Of a stretch of 64,000 nt of DNA, positions 42,613 through 54,711 are shown one piece after another. Numbering within the stretch: position 1 is the first letter of the stretch; every line of letters begins with the position of its first letter. The position numbers were made by a program, and so were the translations under genes. Under the pieces are notes generated by a model. It did not search any database, was not told the origin of the DNA, and worked only from the letters and a program-made list of their open reading frames with translations. The DNA comes from Scylla paramamosain (lineage: Eukaryota; Arthropoda; Malacostraca; Decapoda; Portunidae), in assembly GCF_035594125.1 (NCBI RefSeq), contig NC_087185.1:11105164-11169163 (forward strand). Direction: 5' to 3'.

Positions 42613-45600
42613 ACTTTTTTTTTACTTTTATGTGGGAAGGACACTGGCCAAGGGCAACAAAAATCTAATAAAAAAAATGCCCACTGAAATGCCAGTCCCA
42701 TAAAAGGGTCACAGCAGTGGTCAAAAATTGATGAATAAGTGTCTTGAAACCTCCCTCTTGAAGGAATTCAAGTCATAGGAAGGTGGAAATACAGAAGCAG
42801 GCAGGGAGTTCCAGAGTTTACCAGAGAAAGGGATGAATGATTGAGAATACTGGTTAACTCTTGCGTTAGAGAGGTGGACAGAATAGGGGTGAGAGAAAGA
42901 AGAAAGTCTTGTGCAGCGAGGCTGCGGAAGGAGGGGAGGCATGCAGTTAGCAAGATCAGAAGAGCAGTTAGCATGAAAATAGCGGTAGAAGACAGCTAGA
43001 TATGCAACATTGCAGCGATGAGAGAGAGGCTGAAGATGAGGAGTTAATGAGACGAAAAGTTTTTGATTCCACCCTGTCTAGAAGAGCAGTATGAGTGGAA
43101 CCCCCAGACATGTGAAGCATACTCCATACATGGACGGATAAGTCCCTTGTACAGAGTTAGCAGCTGGAGGGGTGAGAAAAACTGGCGGAGACGTCTCAGA
43201 ACACCTAACTTCATAGAAGCTGTTTTAGCTAGAGATGAGATGTGAAGTTTCCAGTTCAGATTATAAGTAAAGGACAGACCGAGGATGTTCAGTGCAGAGG
43301 AGGGGGACAGTTGATTGTCATTGAAGAAGAGGGGATAGTTGTCTGGAAGGTTGTGTCGAGCTGATAGATGGAGGAATTGAGTTTTTGAGGCATTGAACAA
43401 TACCAAGTTTGCTCTGCCCCAATCAGAAATTTTAGAAAGATCAGAAGTCAAGCGTTCTGTGGCTTCCCTGCGTGATATGTTTACCTCTTGAAGGGTTGGA
43501 CGTCTATGAAAAGACGTGGAAAAGTGCAGGGTGGTATCATCAGCGTAGGAGTGGATAGGACAAGAAGTTTGGTTTAGAAGATCATTAATGAATAATAAGA
43601 AAAGAGTGGGTGACAGGACAAAACCCTGAGGAACACCACTGTTTATAGATTTAGAACAGTGACCGTCTACCACAGCAGCAATAGAACGGTCAGAAAGGAA
43701 ACTTGAGATGAAGTTACAGAGAGAAGGATAGAAACCATAGGAGTTTAGTTTGGAAATCAAAGCTTTGTGCCAGACTCTATCAAAAGCTTTTGATATGTCC
43801 AAGGCAACAGCAAAAGTTTCACCAAAATCTCCACAAGAGGATGACCAAGACTCAGTAAGGAAAGCCAGAAGATCACCAGTAGAGCGGCCTTGACGGAACC
43901 CATACTGGCGATCAGATAGAAGGTTGTGAAGTGATAGATGTTTAAGAATCTTCCTGTTGAGGATAGATTCAAAAACTTTAGATAGGCAGGAAATAAAAGC
44001 AATAGGACGGTAGTTTGAGGGACTAGAACGGTCACCCTTTTTAGGAACAGGTTGAATATAGGCAAACTTCCAGCAAGAAGGAAAGGTAGATGTTGACAGA
44101 CAGAGCTGAAAGAGTTTCACTAGGCAAGGTGCAAGCACGGAAGCACAGTTTCGGAGAACAATAGGTCCATAAGCCTTCCGAGGGTTTAGGCTACCGAGGG
44201 CATGGAAAACATAATTGCGAAGAATTTTAATACGAGGCATGAAGTAGTCAGAGGGTAGAGGAGACGGAGGAACAAGACCAGAATCGTCCAAGGTAGAGTT
44301 TACAACAAAGGTTTGAGCGAAGAGTTTAGCTTTAGAAATAGATGTGATAGCAGTGGTGCCATCTGGTTGAAATAGAGGAGGGAAAGAAGAAGAAGCAAAG
44401 TTATTGGAGATATTTTTGGCTAGATGCTAGAAATCACGAGGGGAGTTAGATCTTGAAAGGTTTTGACATTTTCCGTTAATGAAGGAGTTTTTGGCTAGTT
44501 GGAGAACAGACTTGGCATGGTTCCAGGCAGAAATATAAAGTGCGTGAGATTCTGGTGATGGAATGTTTAAGTACCTTTTGTGGGCCACCTCTCTGTCATG
44601 TATAGCACGAGAACAAGCTGTGTTAAACCAAGGTTTAGAAGGTTTTGGAAGAGAAAAAGAGTGAGGAATGTACGCCTCCATGCCAGACACTATCACCTCT
44701 GTTATGCGCTCAGCACACAAAGACGGGTCTCTGACACGGAAGCAGTAGTCATTCCAAGGAAAATCACCAAAATACCTCCTCAGGTCCCCCCAACTAGCAG
44801 AGGCAAAACGCCAGAGGCACCTTCGCTTAGGGGGATCCTGAGGAGGGATTGGAGTGATAGGACATGATAAAGATATGAGATTGTGATCGGAGGAGCCCAA
44901 CGGAGAAGAAAGGGTGACAGCATAAGCAGAAGGATTAGAGGTCAGGAAAAGGTCAAGAATGTTGGGCGTATCTCCAAGACGGTCAGGAATACGAGTAGGG
45001 TGTTGCACCAATTGCTCTAGGTCATGGAGGATAGCAAAGTTGTAGGCTAGTTCACCAGGATGGTCAGTGAATGGAGAGGAAAGCCAAAGCTGGTGGTGAA
45101 CATTGAAGTCTCCAAGAATGGAGATCTCTGCAAAAGGGAAGAGGGTCAAAATGTGCTCCACTTTGGAAGTTAAGTAGTCAAAGAATTTCTTATAATCAAA
45201 GGAGTTAGGTGAGAGGTATACAGCACAGATAGATTTAATATGAGAGTCACTCTGTAGTCGTAGCCAGATGGTGGAAAACTCGGAAGATTCAAGTACGTGG
45301 GCACGAGAGCAGGTTAAGTCATTGCGCACATAAACGCAGCATCCAGCTTTGGATCGAAAATGAGGATAGAGAAAGTAGGAGGGAACAGAAAAGGGGCTAC
45401 TGTCAGTTGCCTCAGACACCTGAGTTTCAGTGAGGAAAATAAGATGAGGTTTAGAAGAGGAGAGATGGTGTTCTACAGATTGAAAATTAGATCTTAGACC
45501 GCGAATGTTGCAGAAGTTAATGAAGAAAAAGTTGAGGGGGGTGTCAAGACAGAAAGGTAGTCTGACCTGGAGACATTTATGGTCCCCTCCCCAGATGGGG

Positions 45601-45659
45601 ATTCCGAGGCTGGTGTAGGAGTCGCCATGATGATTTTAAAATTTTTGAGTGGAGGGTGT
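42613..45659 (-). mobile_element. Family 1 copy B, main part (middle level of nest)
   Basis: From the 5' UTR tail ('acaccctccactcaaaaatt') through the whole coding region to the 3' UTR and poly(A) near 42615. The missing ~218 bp of 5' UTR lie at 48903-49120, beyond family 2. Together they give ~3265 bp, matching copies A and 2. Confidence 0.9.
42721..45628 (-). pseudogene. Endonuclease-reverse transcriptase polyprotein, broken (copy B)
   Basis: ATG at 45626-45628. A ~16-nt deletion near 45546 shifts the frame early; the endonuclease is then open from 45419 down to TAG 44427-44429 (TGG in copies 2 and D), with GDFN and SSDHN intact. The reverse transcriptase is open from above 44291 to 43044, with NYRPIAFIS, DISKAFDRVW, SGVPQGFVLSP and YADD, the best preserved catalytic core of family 1 in the window. 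It lacks about five residues after KAYGP and two before KSINSG. A frameshift near 43104 separates the C-terminal piece, which ends at 42721. Dead as a single protein. Confidence 0.9.
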
Positions 45660-48600
45660 AATAATAATAATAATAATAATAATAAACGGTTTATTATTTA
45701 GGCAGTTGACAAACTGAAAATGTACATAGGGGATGGGGAAAAACTTAACATTAATCCTAACGGTAAGACTAATCTAGGAGGGAAATACTATCGATTGATG
45801 GCTCGCACCATGGTGGGAATCGCACTGAGTCTGTACCGGTCCGTGCGCGGCGCCTTCAGGGGCGTTATTTTGTTGTGGTGTCTGGTGGCACGGACAGGGC
45901 GAGGCGCGTCGGGCGGCAGCATGTCTCTGAGACGCGGATGATGCAGTAGTCCCTTCCCAAACTTCTCCAGAGCCTCTCGGTGCCTGGTGGATATTCTGGA
46001 CAGACTCAGGGTGGTCAGGGCTTCTTCATAGGTGGTGTATGCAGGGCCAAGGATGACCCTGCACGCCCTTTTCTGCACACTCTCTAGCTGTAGCTGTTGA
46101 GTGTGTGTGAGGGAGGAGGACCACGCTGGGGAGGCGTACATGAGTTTGGGGAGGATGAAGGTGAGGTACACCCCCCTTAACTCATCTGTCGGCGTCCCCA
46201 GCGACCTGAGTCTGCGCAGCATGTACAGCCTGTAGGTAGCTGATCTCACGGTGCTGGCGACATGCTGCTTCCAGGTCAGCTGGTCGTCCACCGTGACTCC
46301 GAGAAGCTTGGCACATTGGACCACCTGGAGGGGGTGAGGGCCCACTGTGAGCCGGGGAGGGGGCACTGGTGCAGAGGAGGTACAGAAATGCATCACCACA
46401 GTTTTGCTGTGGTTGATGGTCATCCTGCTCTCCTCTGTCCACGTCCGCAGTCGCTCCAGAATTGCTTGCAGTGGCGAGTAGTCCGGGTTCTTGTTGGAAA
46501 CTGGGACGCCCACGGTGCAGTCGTCCACATACTTCCAGCGATGGGGGGTGTCGGTGAGGGCGTCGTTGATGAGGAGGAGGAAGCATAGAGGACCCATCTT
46601 GGTCCCCTGGGGGACTCCACATGTCAGCTGTTGGAAATTAGAGACAGAGCCCTGATAGCGAACGGCCTGACGTCTCCCTGTGAGGAAGTCGGCTAGCCAC
46701 GCTATCAGATTAGGAGGGAGACCCAGACTTACTGCCTTGCTGATGACAACAGTGTGATCAACTAGATCAAAGGCTTTTTGAAGTCGACAAAAGCAACAGC
46801 TAGAGAGGTGTTTCGCTTGTCCAGGTGGCTGTGGATGAATTCAAGGAAGCTGGTCAGGTAATGTGAGGTGGAGGTGGCTTTAATATTTCCGAATTGTCTG
46901 ATATCCACGGTGTTACAAATTTTGGTGTATGCCCAGTCATATACAAAATCTTCACAAATAAGGCTAGGGATGGGGGTGATAGAGACTGGCCTGAGGTCAT
47001 TGAGTGACTGAGGACTGGAAGTTTTGGGGATGGGAGTGACATAAGATGTCTTCCAGTCCGCGGGGCAAGAGTGTTGGGAGAGTGAGGCGTTTATTATGGA
47101 GCATAGCGGTGTTGCTAGCTCTACAGCAAATTCCTTGTAAATTTTTATAGGAAGGTCAGTGGGTGTGGTGGATCTTGGTTTAAATTTAAGTATTCTCTTA
47201 AAAACATCCATCGCCTGGACAGTGTGTGGAGGGGAGGGAGCGGGCAGATAGGCAGGAAGCGGAGTGGTGTGGAGGGGAGGAAAGGTTTGACAGATAGCAG
47301 CAAAGTGATCGTTCATCTCCTGAGCCGCGAGATTAGCAGGAAGGTGTGAGGTGCAAGGAAGGGATGAAGTGTGCTTTTGTAAGCCACACAAAGCTTTGAT
47401 CTTAGCGTACCACTGTCTGTTGTTGGTCAGCTTGAGGTGGTGTATCTTGTCTGGGTAATAGTTTGCCTTTGCATTCTTAATCTCCCTGATTACTCTGTTT
47501 CTTAGTTTCCTGTAAAGGACCGGGCAGGAGTGGAACGCCCAGGTCCGCTGACGCATGAGTCTTTTAATGCGGGGCGTCATCCAGGGAGCATCAGACGGGT
47601 GCGTTGTGACGCTCTTGGCTGGGAAGTAGTGGTGGAAGGCTGCTGTAGTAGTGGCGACGTAGTTTTGCCATTTTAAGTGGACGTCCTCCTCATCCAGCAC
47701 CTCGGTCCACGGGTGTTGTGTCACCCACTGCCCAAACTCCCTCATGGCTGAGTCAGGCATGGGGCGGTGGGTCCTGGTGACAGCTGACCGGGGGGTCGAG
47801 GTGGTGGGTGTGGGTGACCACAGTATGGAGAGGTGGGTGCTCCGTCCCATGGGAGGCAGCGGCTTGGGTGGCGAGTACTGCTGGCCCAGGTCTGTGAGGA
47901 TAAGGTCGAGGATGGCTTGCTGGTGGGTGGGGAAGTCCACGACCTGGGTGAGGTGTAGCTGGTGTAGGATATCGTTGATATCTAATCTGTTAAAGTCCCC
48001 ACAGATGACCAGCTTGGCAGCAGGATACCTCACCCTCAGGGCATCAGCAGTGTTGATGATGTGAGCGGTGAGCAACTGTGCAGTGGCGGCTCGTGGGGGG
48101 TGGTACACGACGCAGACTATGATGGAGGCCGTGTTGTTGGGATGGGAGGGGGGCGTGACTCTCACCCACAGGGCCTCCACACCGGCAGGAATATCGACAG
48201 GGAGGTGTGAGGGGCTGAGGGCAGAGCGGCAGAAGACGGCCACTCCCCCCCCCCTGCGCCCTGACCTGAGGTGATGGTATAGCTGGTAGTCCTGCATCGT
48301 GCACACCTCAGGAACAATCTGCCACGCCTCAGTAACCGCCACAATGTCCGCACAAGTAGATCTCACCGTCACAATCACTTCGTCCATCTTGTTGGCCAGA
48401 GACGTTGCATTAAATAAGAGGAGTGAGGGAAGACTATACCACGTTCTCGGCACCTCAAAGTGTTTGTATTCCCTCTTCTCCACCCTGCGGTCGTCTCTGG
48501 CACTGGAGGTCACTACCTTGATGGGACGCACCACACTTTTGCCTCCTCTCGATCCACGGTTTCGAAATAGTTTTAAGGACTTAAGGCACTGTATCACGTT

Positions 48601-48902
48601 GGGTGGCGGGTACCCAGATCCTCGTCTACGACGCAGGAGGTAATTGCGTTCGTATGTTTGCACTGAAGCACTCATTTTTCTTATGTATCACACGCATTCG
48701 CTACAAGTGTTCACAAAAACAACAATCCCACCAGATCGAGCCTCAAACTAAACGCTAAAAGTTGAAAACAGAAAAGTAAAAAAACAAAACAAACTGAGGT
48801 CACTATCACTAGGGGGCGGGGAAGGCCAACAAGTAGGCCGAGGCTGCTCGAGAGCGCCAAGGTCACACGTCCTGCCCGTATGAGGTCAAGACGGTGTGTC
48901 AA
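45660..48902 (-). mobile_element. Family 2 non-LTR retrotransposon, nearly intact (innermost level)
   Basis: About 3.24 kb: a ~225-bp 5' UTR, one endonuclease-reverse transcriptase frame from 48675 to 45788, a 3' UTR and a (TTA)n tail at about 45660-45688. It interrupts the 5' UTR of family 1 copy B inside its (AC)n run; 'acaccctcc' of B follows the tail. More GC-rich than family 1 and unrelated to it at the sequence level beyond shared domain types. A second 3' end of the same family is at 41151-41421. Confidence 0.9.
45788..48675 (-). pseudogene. Family 2 endonuclease-reverse transcriptase polyprotein, one visible frameshift
   Basis: From ATG 48675 (MSASVQTYERN) a 637-codon frame holds an EEP endonuclease: LLLFNATSLANK, VTEAW with the presumed metal-binding Glu, GGGVAVFCR and VICGDFNR. 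At the usual SDH site it reads GRSTHLSIL. The reverse transcriptase starts with DLRPVSITPI and reaches the palm box FVDFKK near 46766, where the frame is lost. The next frame continues at once with AFDLVDH, then GVPQGTKMGPL, catalytic KYVDDCTVG and a C-terminal domain (VQKRACRVI) ending PTMVRAINR at 45788. The break is in an A run in 'gacttcaaaaagcc', so one missing A explains it; this could be a real mutation or a sequence error. The full product would be about 960 residues, usual for Jockey/CR1-group ORF2. Clade not resolved. Confidence 0.88.
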
Positions 48903-49120
48903 TGTGTGTGTGTTATTAGGTGGTTGTAGTTTTGTGGGGAGGAAGAGAGTTGTCTTTAGAGGGCAGGCTGTGACTGCCCCTTTGTGTTGTGAGACACGAA
49001 GGGAAATGTTCTGTGAGGTCACAGCTGGGTTTAATGATAAGTTCACAGCACCCCCTGCACAGTGATATAGACCTCACTGGGAGTAATTATCGTTTCGGCA
49101 GGTGTCTACTGCCTCCTCCT
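48903..49120 (-). mobile_element. Family 1 copy B, 5' UTR part
   Basis: Reverse complement of the family 1 5' UTR: 'aggaggaggcagtagacacc' at the 5' end (49120), 'ccgaaacgataattactccc', 'gtcacagcctgccctctaaa' and 'taataacacacacac' at 48903. It is separated from the rest of copy B by family 2. Confidence 0.9.
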
Positions 49121-49129
49121 ATCGAGGAG

Positions 49130-49757
49130 ACGTGGACAGCATAGTGGTGAGAGAAAGAAGAGGCCACGGGAGGAGGGGATGCATGCAGTTAGCAAGATTA
49201 GAAGAGCAGTTAGCATGAAAATAGCGGTAGAAGGTAGAAGATAGCAAGAGATGTAGCATTGCGGCGATGAGAAAGAAGTTGAAGTGTCAGTTAGAGGAGA
49301 GGAGTTGATGAGACGAAAATCTTTTGATTCCATCTTGTCTAGAAGAGCGATATGAGTGGAACCCCCAGACATGTGAAGCATACTCCATACATTGACGGAT
49401 AAGGCCCCTGTACAGAGTTAACAACTGGAAGAGTGAGATAAACTGGCGGAGACGTCTCAGAACGCCTAACTTCATAAAAACTATTTTAGCTAGAAATGAA
49501 ATGTGAAGTTTCCAGTTTAGATTAAAGTAATGGACAGACCGAGGATGTTCAGTGTAGAAGAGAGGGACAGTTGAGTGTCATTGAAGAAGGGGGGATAGTT
49601 GTCTGGAAGGTTGTGTCGAGTTGATAGATGGAGGAATTGAGTTTCTGAGGCATTGAGCAATACCAGGTTTGCTCTGCTCCAGTCAGAAATTTTAGAGAGA
49701 TCAGAAGTCAAGCGTTCTGTGGCTTCCCTGCGTGAACTGTTTCCTTCCTGAAGACAA
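49130..49757 (-). mobile_element. Family 1 copy C, 5' part (outermost level, 5'-truncated)
   Basis: Begins inside the reverse transcriptase at 'cttcaggaaggaaacag' (near 49757) and runs to 'ctatgctgtccac' near 49130, where copy B starts. Coding remnants read LTSDLSKISDWSRANLVLLNAS and MKLGVLRRLRQF, with frame breaks near 49510 and 49290. Its span matches the corresponding 630 bp of copy A, and the sequence is more diverged than the other copies. Confidence 0.87.
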
Positions 49758-49904
49758 GGTGTGTGTGGTGTTGGTGGTTGTGGTGATGGTGGTGCTGCTG
49801 TTGATGATGAGGGTGCGTGTGTTGTTGGTGATAGTGGTAGTGGAAGTGGTAGTGGTGACAGCAGTAGTAATAGTAGTTAGGAAATAAAACGAAGACAAAG
49901 GTCA

Positions 49905-49973
<69 letters not shown>
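49758..49973. repeat. ACC-rich trinucleotide tract then (ATT)n
   Basis: GGT/GTG/GTA-rich degenerate trinucleotides at about 49758-49880, the far flank of copy C, then pure (ATT)n at about 49905-49973. Confidence 0.9.
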
Positions 49974-50225
49974 CATTACTGTTGTTGTATTTGAACTACC
50001 AGTACCAGTAATAGTAGTAGTATTTATTGTTGTTAATTCTCGTCTCTTTTATACGCTTCATGTTCGCTCTAATATTATCTCATTGTATGCTTTTGTTCAT
50101 TTCATTCTCCCTCCAACACCGAAACACTAGTAACATAAAGTGAAGGCAAAGCTGACACGTGTCACTCTGCAGTGCAAGGTCACATTTCCCGTGGCTGAGT
50201 TTTGTTTTCATTTGTGCTTGAGCAT

Positions 50226-50228
<3 letters not shown>

Positions 50229-50317
<89 letters not shown>
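50229..50317. repeat. (CT)n microsatellite
   Basis: CT repeat of about 90 bp; flanking 49974-50228 and 50318-50490 are unique DNA without recognised genes. Confidence 0.95.
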
Positions 50318-50320
<3 letters not shown>

Positions 50321-50490
50321 ACCTCTTCCTCCCCTTTTTATTTTGGCTAACAATATACTAACACCATCCATTAAGCTCGATATGCTCTCTGTAACAAGTG
50401 GTTTACCGTTATACAAGTGATTTTCCGTTATAGCGAAGTTGCAGACGTAACTTCATTTAATTTAAGTATGTAGTGTAGTGTTTCTATTAT

Positions 50491-50591
<101 letters not shown>

Positions 50592-50689
50592 GACACTCAT
50601 TCTGTTAAACGACCCGAAATAAAGTCGAGAAAATGACCCTAGAAAATTATGAATATGGCTTGATGACTTCCTTGCCCCGGATCATGACG

Positions 50690-50692
<3 letters not shown>

Positions 50693-50783
<91 letters not shown>
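50693..50783. repeat. (GT)n microsatellite
   Basis: Pure GT repeat of about 90 bp. Confidence 0.95.
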
Positions 50784-50785
<2 letters not shown>

Positions 50786-50848
50786 AGCAATTCATAAGTA
50801 CCTGCTGATTACTGTTTCTCTTCCTCGCTTCTCTCTTCTTCCTTCCTC

Positions 50849-50906
50849 CTGCTCCTCCTCCTCCTCCTCCTCCTCCTCCTCCTCCTCCTCCTTCTCCTCC
50901 TCCTTT
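50849..50906. repeat. (CTC)n microsatellite
   Basis: cctcctcct repeat with small interruptions. Confidence 0.92.
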
Positions 50907-50994
50907 CTCTCTGAATTTCTGATTCCTCTTTCTTAATATTCTTTGTCTTTATTATAATTTTTCATCATTTCAGTTTTGTTTTTTTTCTTCTCGA

Positions 50995-51177
50995 ATAGTA
51001 GATGAATGGAATAGACACAGTAATCAGGTTCTCAGTGCCGAGTCATTAGGGACAAATATATGAACAAGAATGGATAGTTGGAAATACATACGTATGTTGC
51101 ATAAAGGGACTTCCACGTGTAGGGCTAACAGTTTCTTCCAGCATCCCTTATTTTCTGTTGCGCTTATGTTCTTTAAC
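50995..51177 (+). mobile_element. CR1-like retrotransposon, 3' fragment
   Basis: Translates as VDEWNRHSNQVLSAESLG at its start, matching the C-terminal end of the CR1-like family at 56129-57300. Then come 'gacttccacgtgtagg', 'cagcatcccttatttt' and 'gcgcttatgttcttt', the family 3' UTR. The 5' side is truncated. Confidence 0.75.
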
Positions 51178-51952
51178 TTTTACTCTTTACCGTCTCTTAA
51201 GTGTATCTGCGTGTAATATGAAATGAAAAACGAGTCAAACAATTTCGTTCACTGGGTCGTGTCACGTATCTCCTGCTGTCTATGGATATTGACTCTGTTC
51301 GCTCTCACGGGGTCTTATTTAGTTACTTCTGGTACGAAAATACAACGGTGGAGCTGCGAAAGAACTGCAAAGGATGGGCTTGCAAAGGAACGTGAAAGGG
51401 ACAGAAACGGTTGGAGGACAATCGTTCGTGCTTGGCGCCAAACCCTGTCTCTAGGCAAGCGGCGAAGGTACGAAGGACTACACATAAACTTAAACACACT
51501 CCTGATTTGCTCTCATAATATCAGAGGTTGGGAAAAATCTGTGAGTGTATGGTGGGGGAAAGGAGAGAGCTTAGTAGTGTCCTCTGCTCACTGATGACCG
51601 CTTGAGATTCGAGTACCTCTGTGAGTCCAGGGGGTTTCGTGTCCACGCGCAGATTTAAAAGGCAGGGTTTGAGTGGCTGGAGTAATGTTGAAACAGTAGT
51701 GGGTTTTGGAATGTGCTGGTTTTTCTCTCTGGTTCTGTTGATTTGTTGCGATTTGGTGGTGGTGGTAGTGATGGTAGTAGTAGTACGGGTAAGAGTAGTA
51801 GTAGTAGCAATAATTAGTTTTACTGTTGATGTAGTAGCAGCACCAGTAGCAGTAGTAGTAGCAGCAACAACGACAGTAATAGTAACAACAAAAACATCAA
51901 TAGTAGTGGAAAGAAAAGAATAAAAGCATGCCGGGAAGTAACGCGTGGCTCG

Positions 51953-51953
<1 letters not shown>
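51178..51953. other. Unique DNA with degenerate GTA/GCA trinucleotides
   Basis: No gene recognised; a 123-codon frame at 51223-51594 lacks any known motif and is not called. From about 51757 to 51910 the DNA is a degenerate trinucleotide tract (gtagtagta, agcagcacc, acaacaaaa). Confidence 0.55.

Positions 51954-52019
<66 letters not shown>
51954..52019. repeat. (CT)n microsatellite
   Basis: CT repeat with one slip near 51980. Confidence 0.94.
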
Positions 52020-52022
<3 letters not shown>

Positions 52023-52181
52023 AAGCAGGAGATTGGAGCACAGTGAAACAGGAAGCGGCGCTCAAAGGGAGTTTATTCCGTTCGAGGAGAAATTATCATA
52101 CAAATGTTTCCTTACCTAAAAACATCGAGAGAAACAGATTATCAAAGACATTACGAATTCACTGCAATGTTAGCTTCGGTT

Positions 52182-52183
<2 letters not shown>

Positions 52184-52225
<42 letters not shown>

Positions 52226-52256
52226 ATGAAAAATGAGTTAAGAATGTTAGCTTAAT

Positions 52257-52310
<54 letters not shown>

Positions 52311-52321
52311 TGAAAAACGTA

Positions 52322-52371
<50 letters not shown>
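52184..52371. repeat. Two (GA)n tracts and a (CA)n tract
   Basis: (GA)n 52184-52222, unique 'gtatatgaaaaatgagttaa', (GA)n 52260-52306, then (CA)n 52320-52371. The unique words after each GA tract ('gaatgttagcttaatttc' versus 'caatgttagcttcggttt' before the first) suggest a local duplication. Confidence 0.9.
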
Positions 52372-52373
<2 letters not shown>

Positions 52374-52565
52374 AAGAAGAAAACTACTGTAGTGCGAAAT
52401 TATTCATGAATGTGACGTTTAAAATTTACTATTAATCCAATGAAATCCACATTTGCATGCAGGAAATCATACGCATTAAGAAATACATATACAGAAAATG
52501 TGTTTGTGTTTCATAGTACTGCTGTGCGAAGGATCGGAACTGTGTATGAATATCTGTAACATTTC

Positions 52566-52598
<33 letters not shown>

Positions 52599-52615
52599 AC
52601 ACACACACACACACA
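52566..52615. repeat. (CA)n microsatellite
   Basis: CA repeat with one TA interruption. From 52616 to 53022 I see unique AT-rich DNA with a local direct repeat 'tttttacgattagtac' near 52883-52912 and no gene. Confidence 0.93.
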
Positions 52616-53020
52616 TGTCGTTGCTCTCACCTGCAGGCAGTCTTACCTGGGAGACGCCACACACCACCAATCTCAAACACTTTTCTTTCAATTTTCACTG
52701 TAAAACGCTTCCACTTGTCATTATAATCCCCCACACACTGTAACCAATAATAGCCTTTTGATGTTGATATGTATATTTTGAACCTCACGGCTGCAACATT
52801 AATAAACTCTATTTACTCTATTTAAAAATTTTTATGTGCCTTTGAGATCTTTTTTTTTTATAACTCATCAGCTTCCATTGTCTTTTTACGATTAGTACTT
52901 TTTACGATTAGTACGTATCATTTCAATTTTAACTTGTCTGTGTTAGCGAGGGAGGGAAGGGAAATGGATGGAAGAAGAAAAGTGAGGTAGGTCGAATGTG
53001 ATGGACTGTATAGGAAAGGA

Positions 53021-53142
<122 letters not shown>

Positions 53143-53430
53143 TTATCATGAAAGAAGCTTTATGGAATTGACTTGTGAGGAATAGTGATTACATATATTA
53201 CCTCGGAGTGGCTGCAGAACTGAAAAAAGGAAGAATGATTTAGTTGTCTACCCAAAAGTTCATTTTCTGTCTATAGTAGCTACAGAAAAACATCTTATTT
53301 TGAGAGTAACTAAAGAGATGTTTTGACAGCATACGTAGACGCGAGGACAATTACCATATATTTGTCGACTAAATGATAAATTGGAGGCAAATATAGGAGA
53401 GAATAGAGACAAGGCGAGGAGGAGATAAAA

Positions 53431-53620
53431 GACAAGAATAGATTCAGTAGTCAGCTTGTTAGTGCCGAGTCAAAAGGGAACTTTAACAGCCTAAACAAAT
53501 TTATAGATGAGGATGATAAGTAAAAATAGGTAGGTATATTTCTTGCAGGGACTGCCACGTGTAGGCCGGACAGTTTTTTGCTGCATTCCCTACTTTCTCA
53601 AGCATTTATGTTCTTGTGTA
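53431..53620 (+). mobile_element. CR1-like retrotransposon, diverged 3' fragment
   Basis: 'gacaagaatagattcagtag', 'ttagtgccgagtcaaaaggg' and 'caaatttatagatgaggatg' correspond to the coding end of the CR1-like family. They are followed by 'ggactgccacgtgtagg', 'tgcattccctactttct' and 'catttatgttcttgtg' of its 3' UTR. Same orientation as the fragment at 50995. Confidence 0.75.
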
Positions 53621-53760
53621 GTGGCGGAGAAAAAATAAAATATAGGATGAGAAAGGAAGAACCGTTGGCTGATATATTGCGGTTCTTTTTATAAAACGCT
53701 TTGTTCTCTCATTAGAATTACTTTCAAAAGCCAACGAAATGATTAGTGTGTTTTTGTATG

Positions 53761-53762
<2 letters not shown>

Positions 53763-53836
<74 letters not shown>
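53763..53836. repeat. (CT)n microsatellite
   Basis: Pure CT repeat of about 74 bp; 53837-54268 after it is unique DNA without a recognised gene. Confidence 0.95.
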
Positions 53837-53839
<3 letters not shown>

Positions 53840-54268
53840 GATGATGGAAAATCCGTGTTATACCATCTCTAGAATCAAAAAGCACCCTTGGATATCATAA
53901 TAACTTCCATTAGAGCCAGTAAAAAGTAAATTAGATGCTCGTAACACATCGAACCTTTATAGCAGGCCGTGTCTGGTTTTATAATGAGGGAGTGTAGTGG
54001 TGTACGTAATATTACTTGTACACTACGCGAGGGAGAACAGGACAGAGCAGAGCAGAGCAGAAGCAGAACGTAATCTCTAATGTATTGTAACAAGGTAATA
54101 TATTTGCTATAGATAGCGTTATTGTAAAAGAAGAGTAGAAATATGCATTAATTCACTTATTTAATGCGATGCAACACTAGGGTTATATGGCGCCTTAGAA
54201 AAAAATAAGTAAATGAAAAGATAAATAAACAAATAGATATATATTCACGTAAATAAGTAAACAAATAA

Positions 54269-54329
<61 letters not shown>

Positions 54330-54333
54330 TTAC

Positions 54334-54378
<45 letters not shown>
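54269..54378. repeat. (ACT)n then (AAT)n
   Basis: (CTA)n at about 54269-54330 grading into (AAT)n at about 54334-54378. Confidence 0.95.
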
Positions 54379-54462
54379 GTAACATTGCCAGACATAAAAC
54401 TAACTATATCAATTACACATCACTCTGATAATAATAACCACAAGACCAACAGTCAGCCGCCA

Positions 54463-54517
<55 letters not shown>
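54463..54517. repeat. (CA)n microsatellite
   Basis: Pure CA repeat of about 54 bp. Confidence 0.94.
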
Positions 54518-54519
<2 letters not shown>

Positions 54520-54711
54520 CACGCCAGGAACAAGGAGACAAAAAGAGAAGCAGCTTATCGAACTAACAACACGGCTCGGAAACAAGGCGACAGCGGGGCG
54601 AGGTAGCTTCAGGTTGGGGTCAGTTGGGTGGAAAGAGCCGATGTTACTTGGGGTTGTGGGAAGATCTGGTGACACGAGAAGCTTACTAAATCGCCGTCCT
54701 TTCTGCGAGAA

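Noticed and set aside
48711..49120. Shared 5' UTR between family 1 and family 2
   Set aside because: At first the family 1 5' UTR seemed to belong to family 2. Its break at the AC run, and recovery of the rest of copy B after the family 2 tail, show a nested insertion.
51223..51594. 123-codon frame in unique DNA
   Set aside because: No recognisable domain, no codon bias and an ordinary length for chance.
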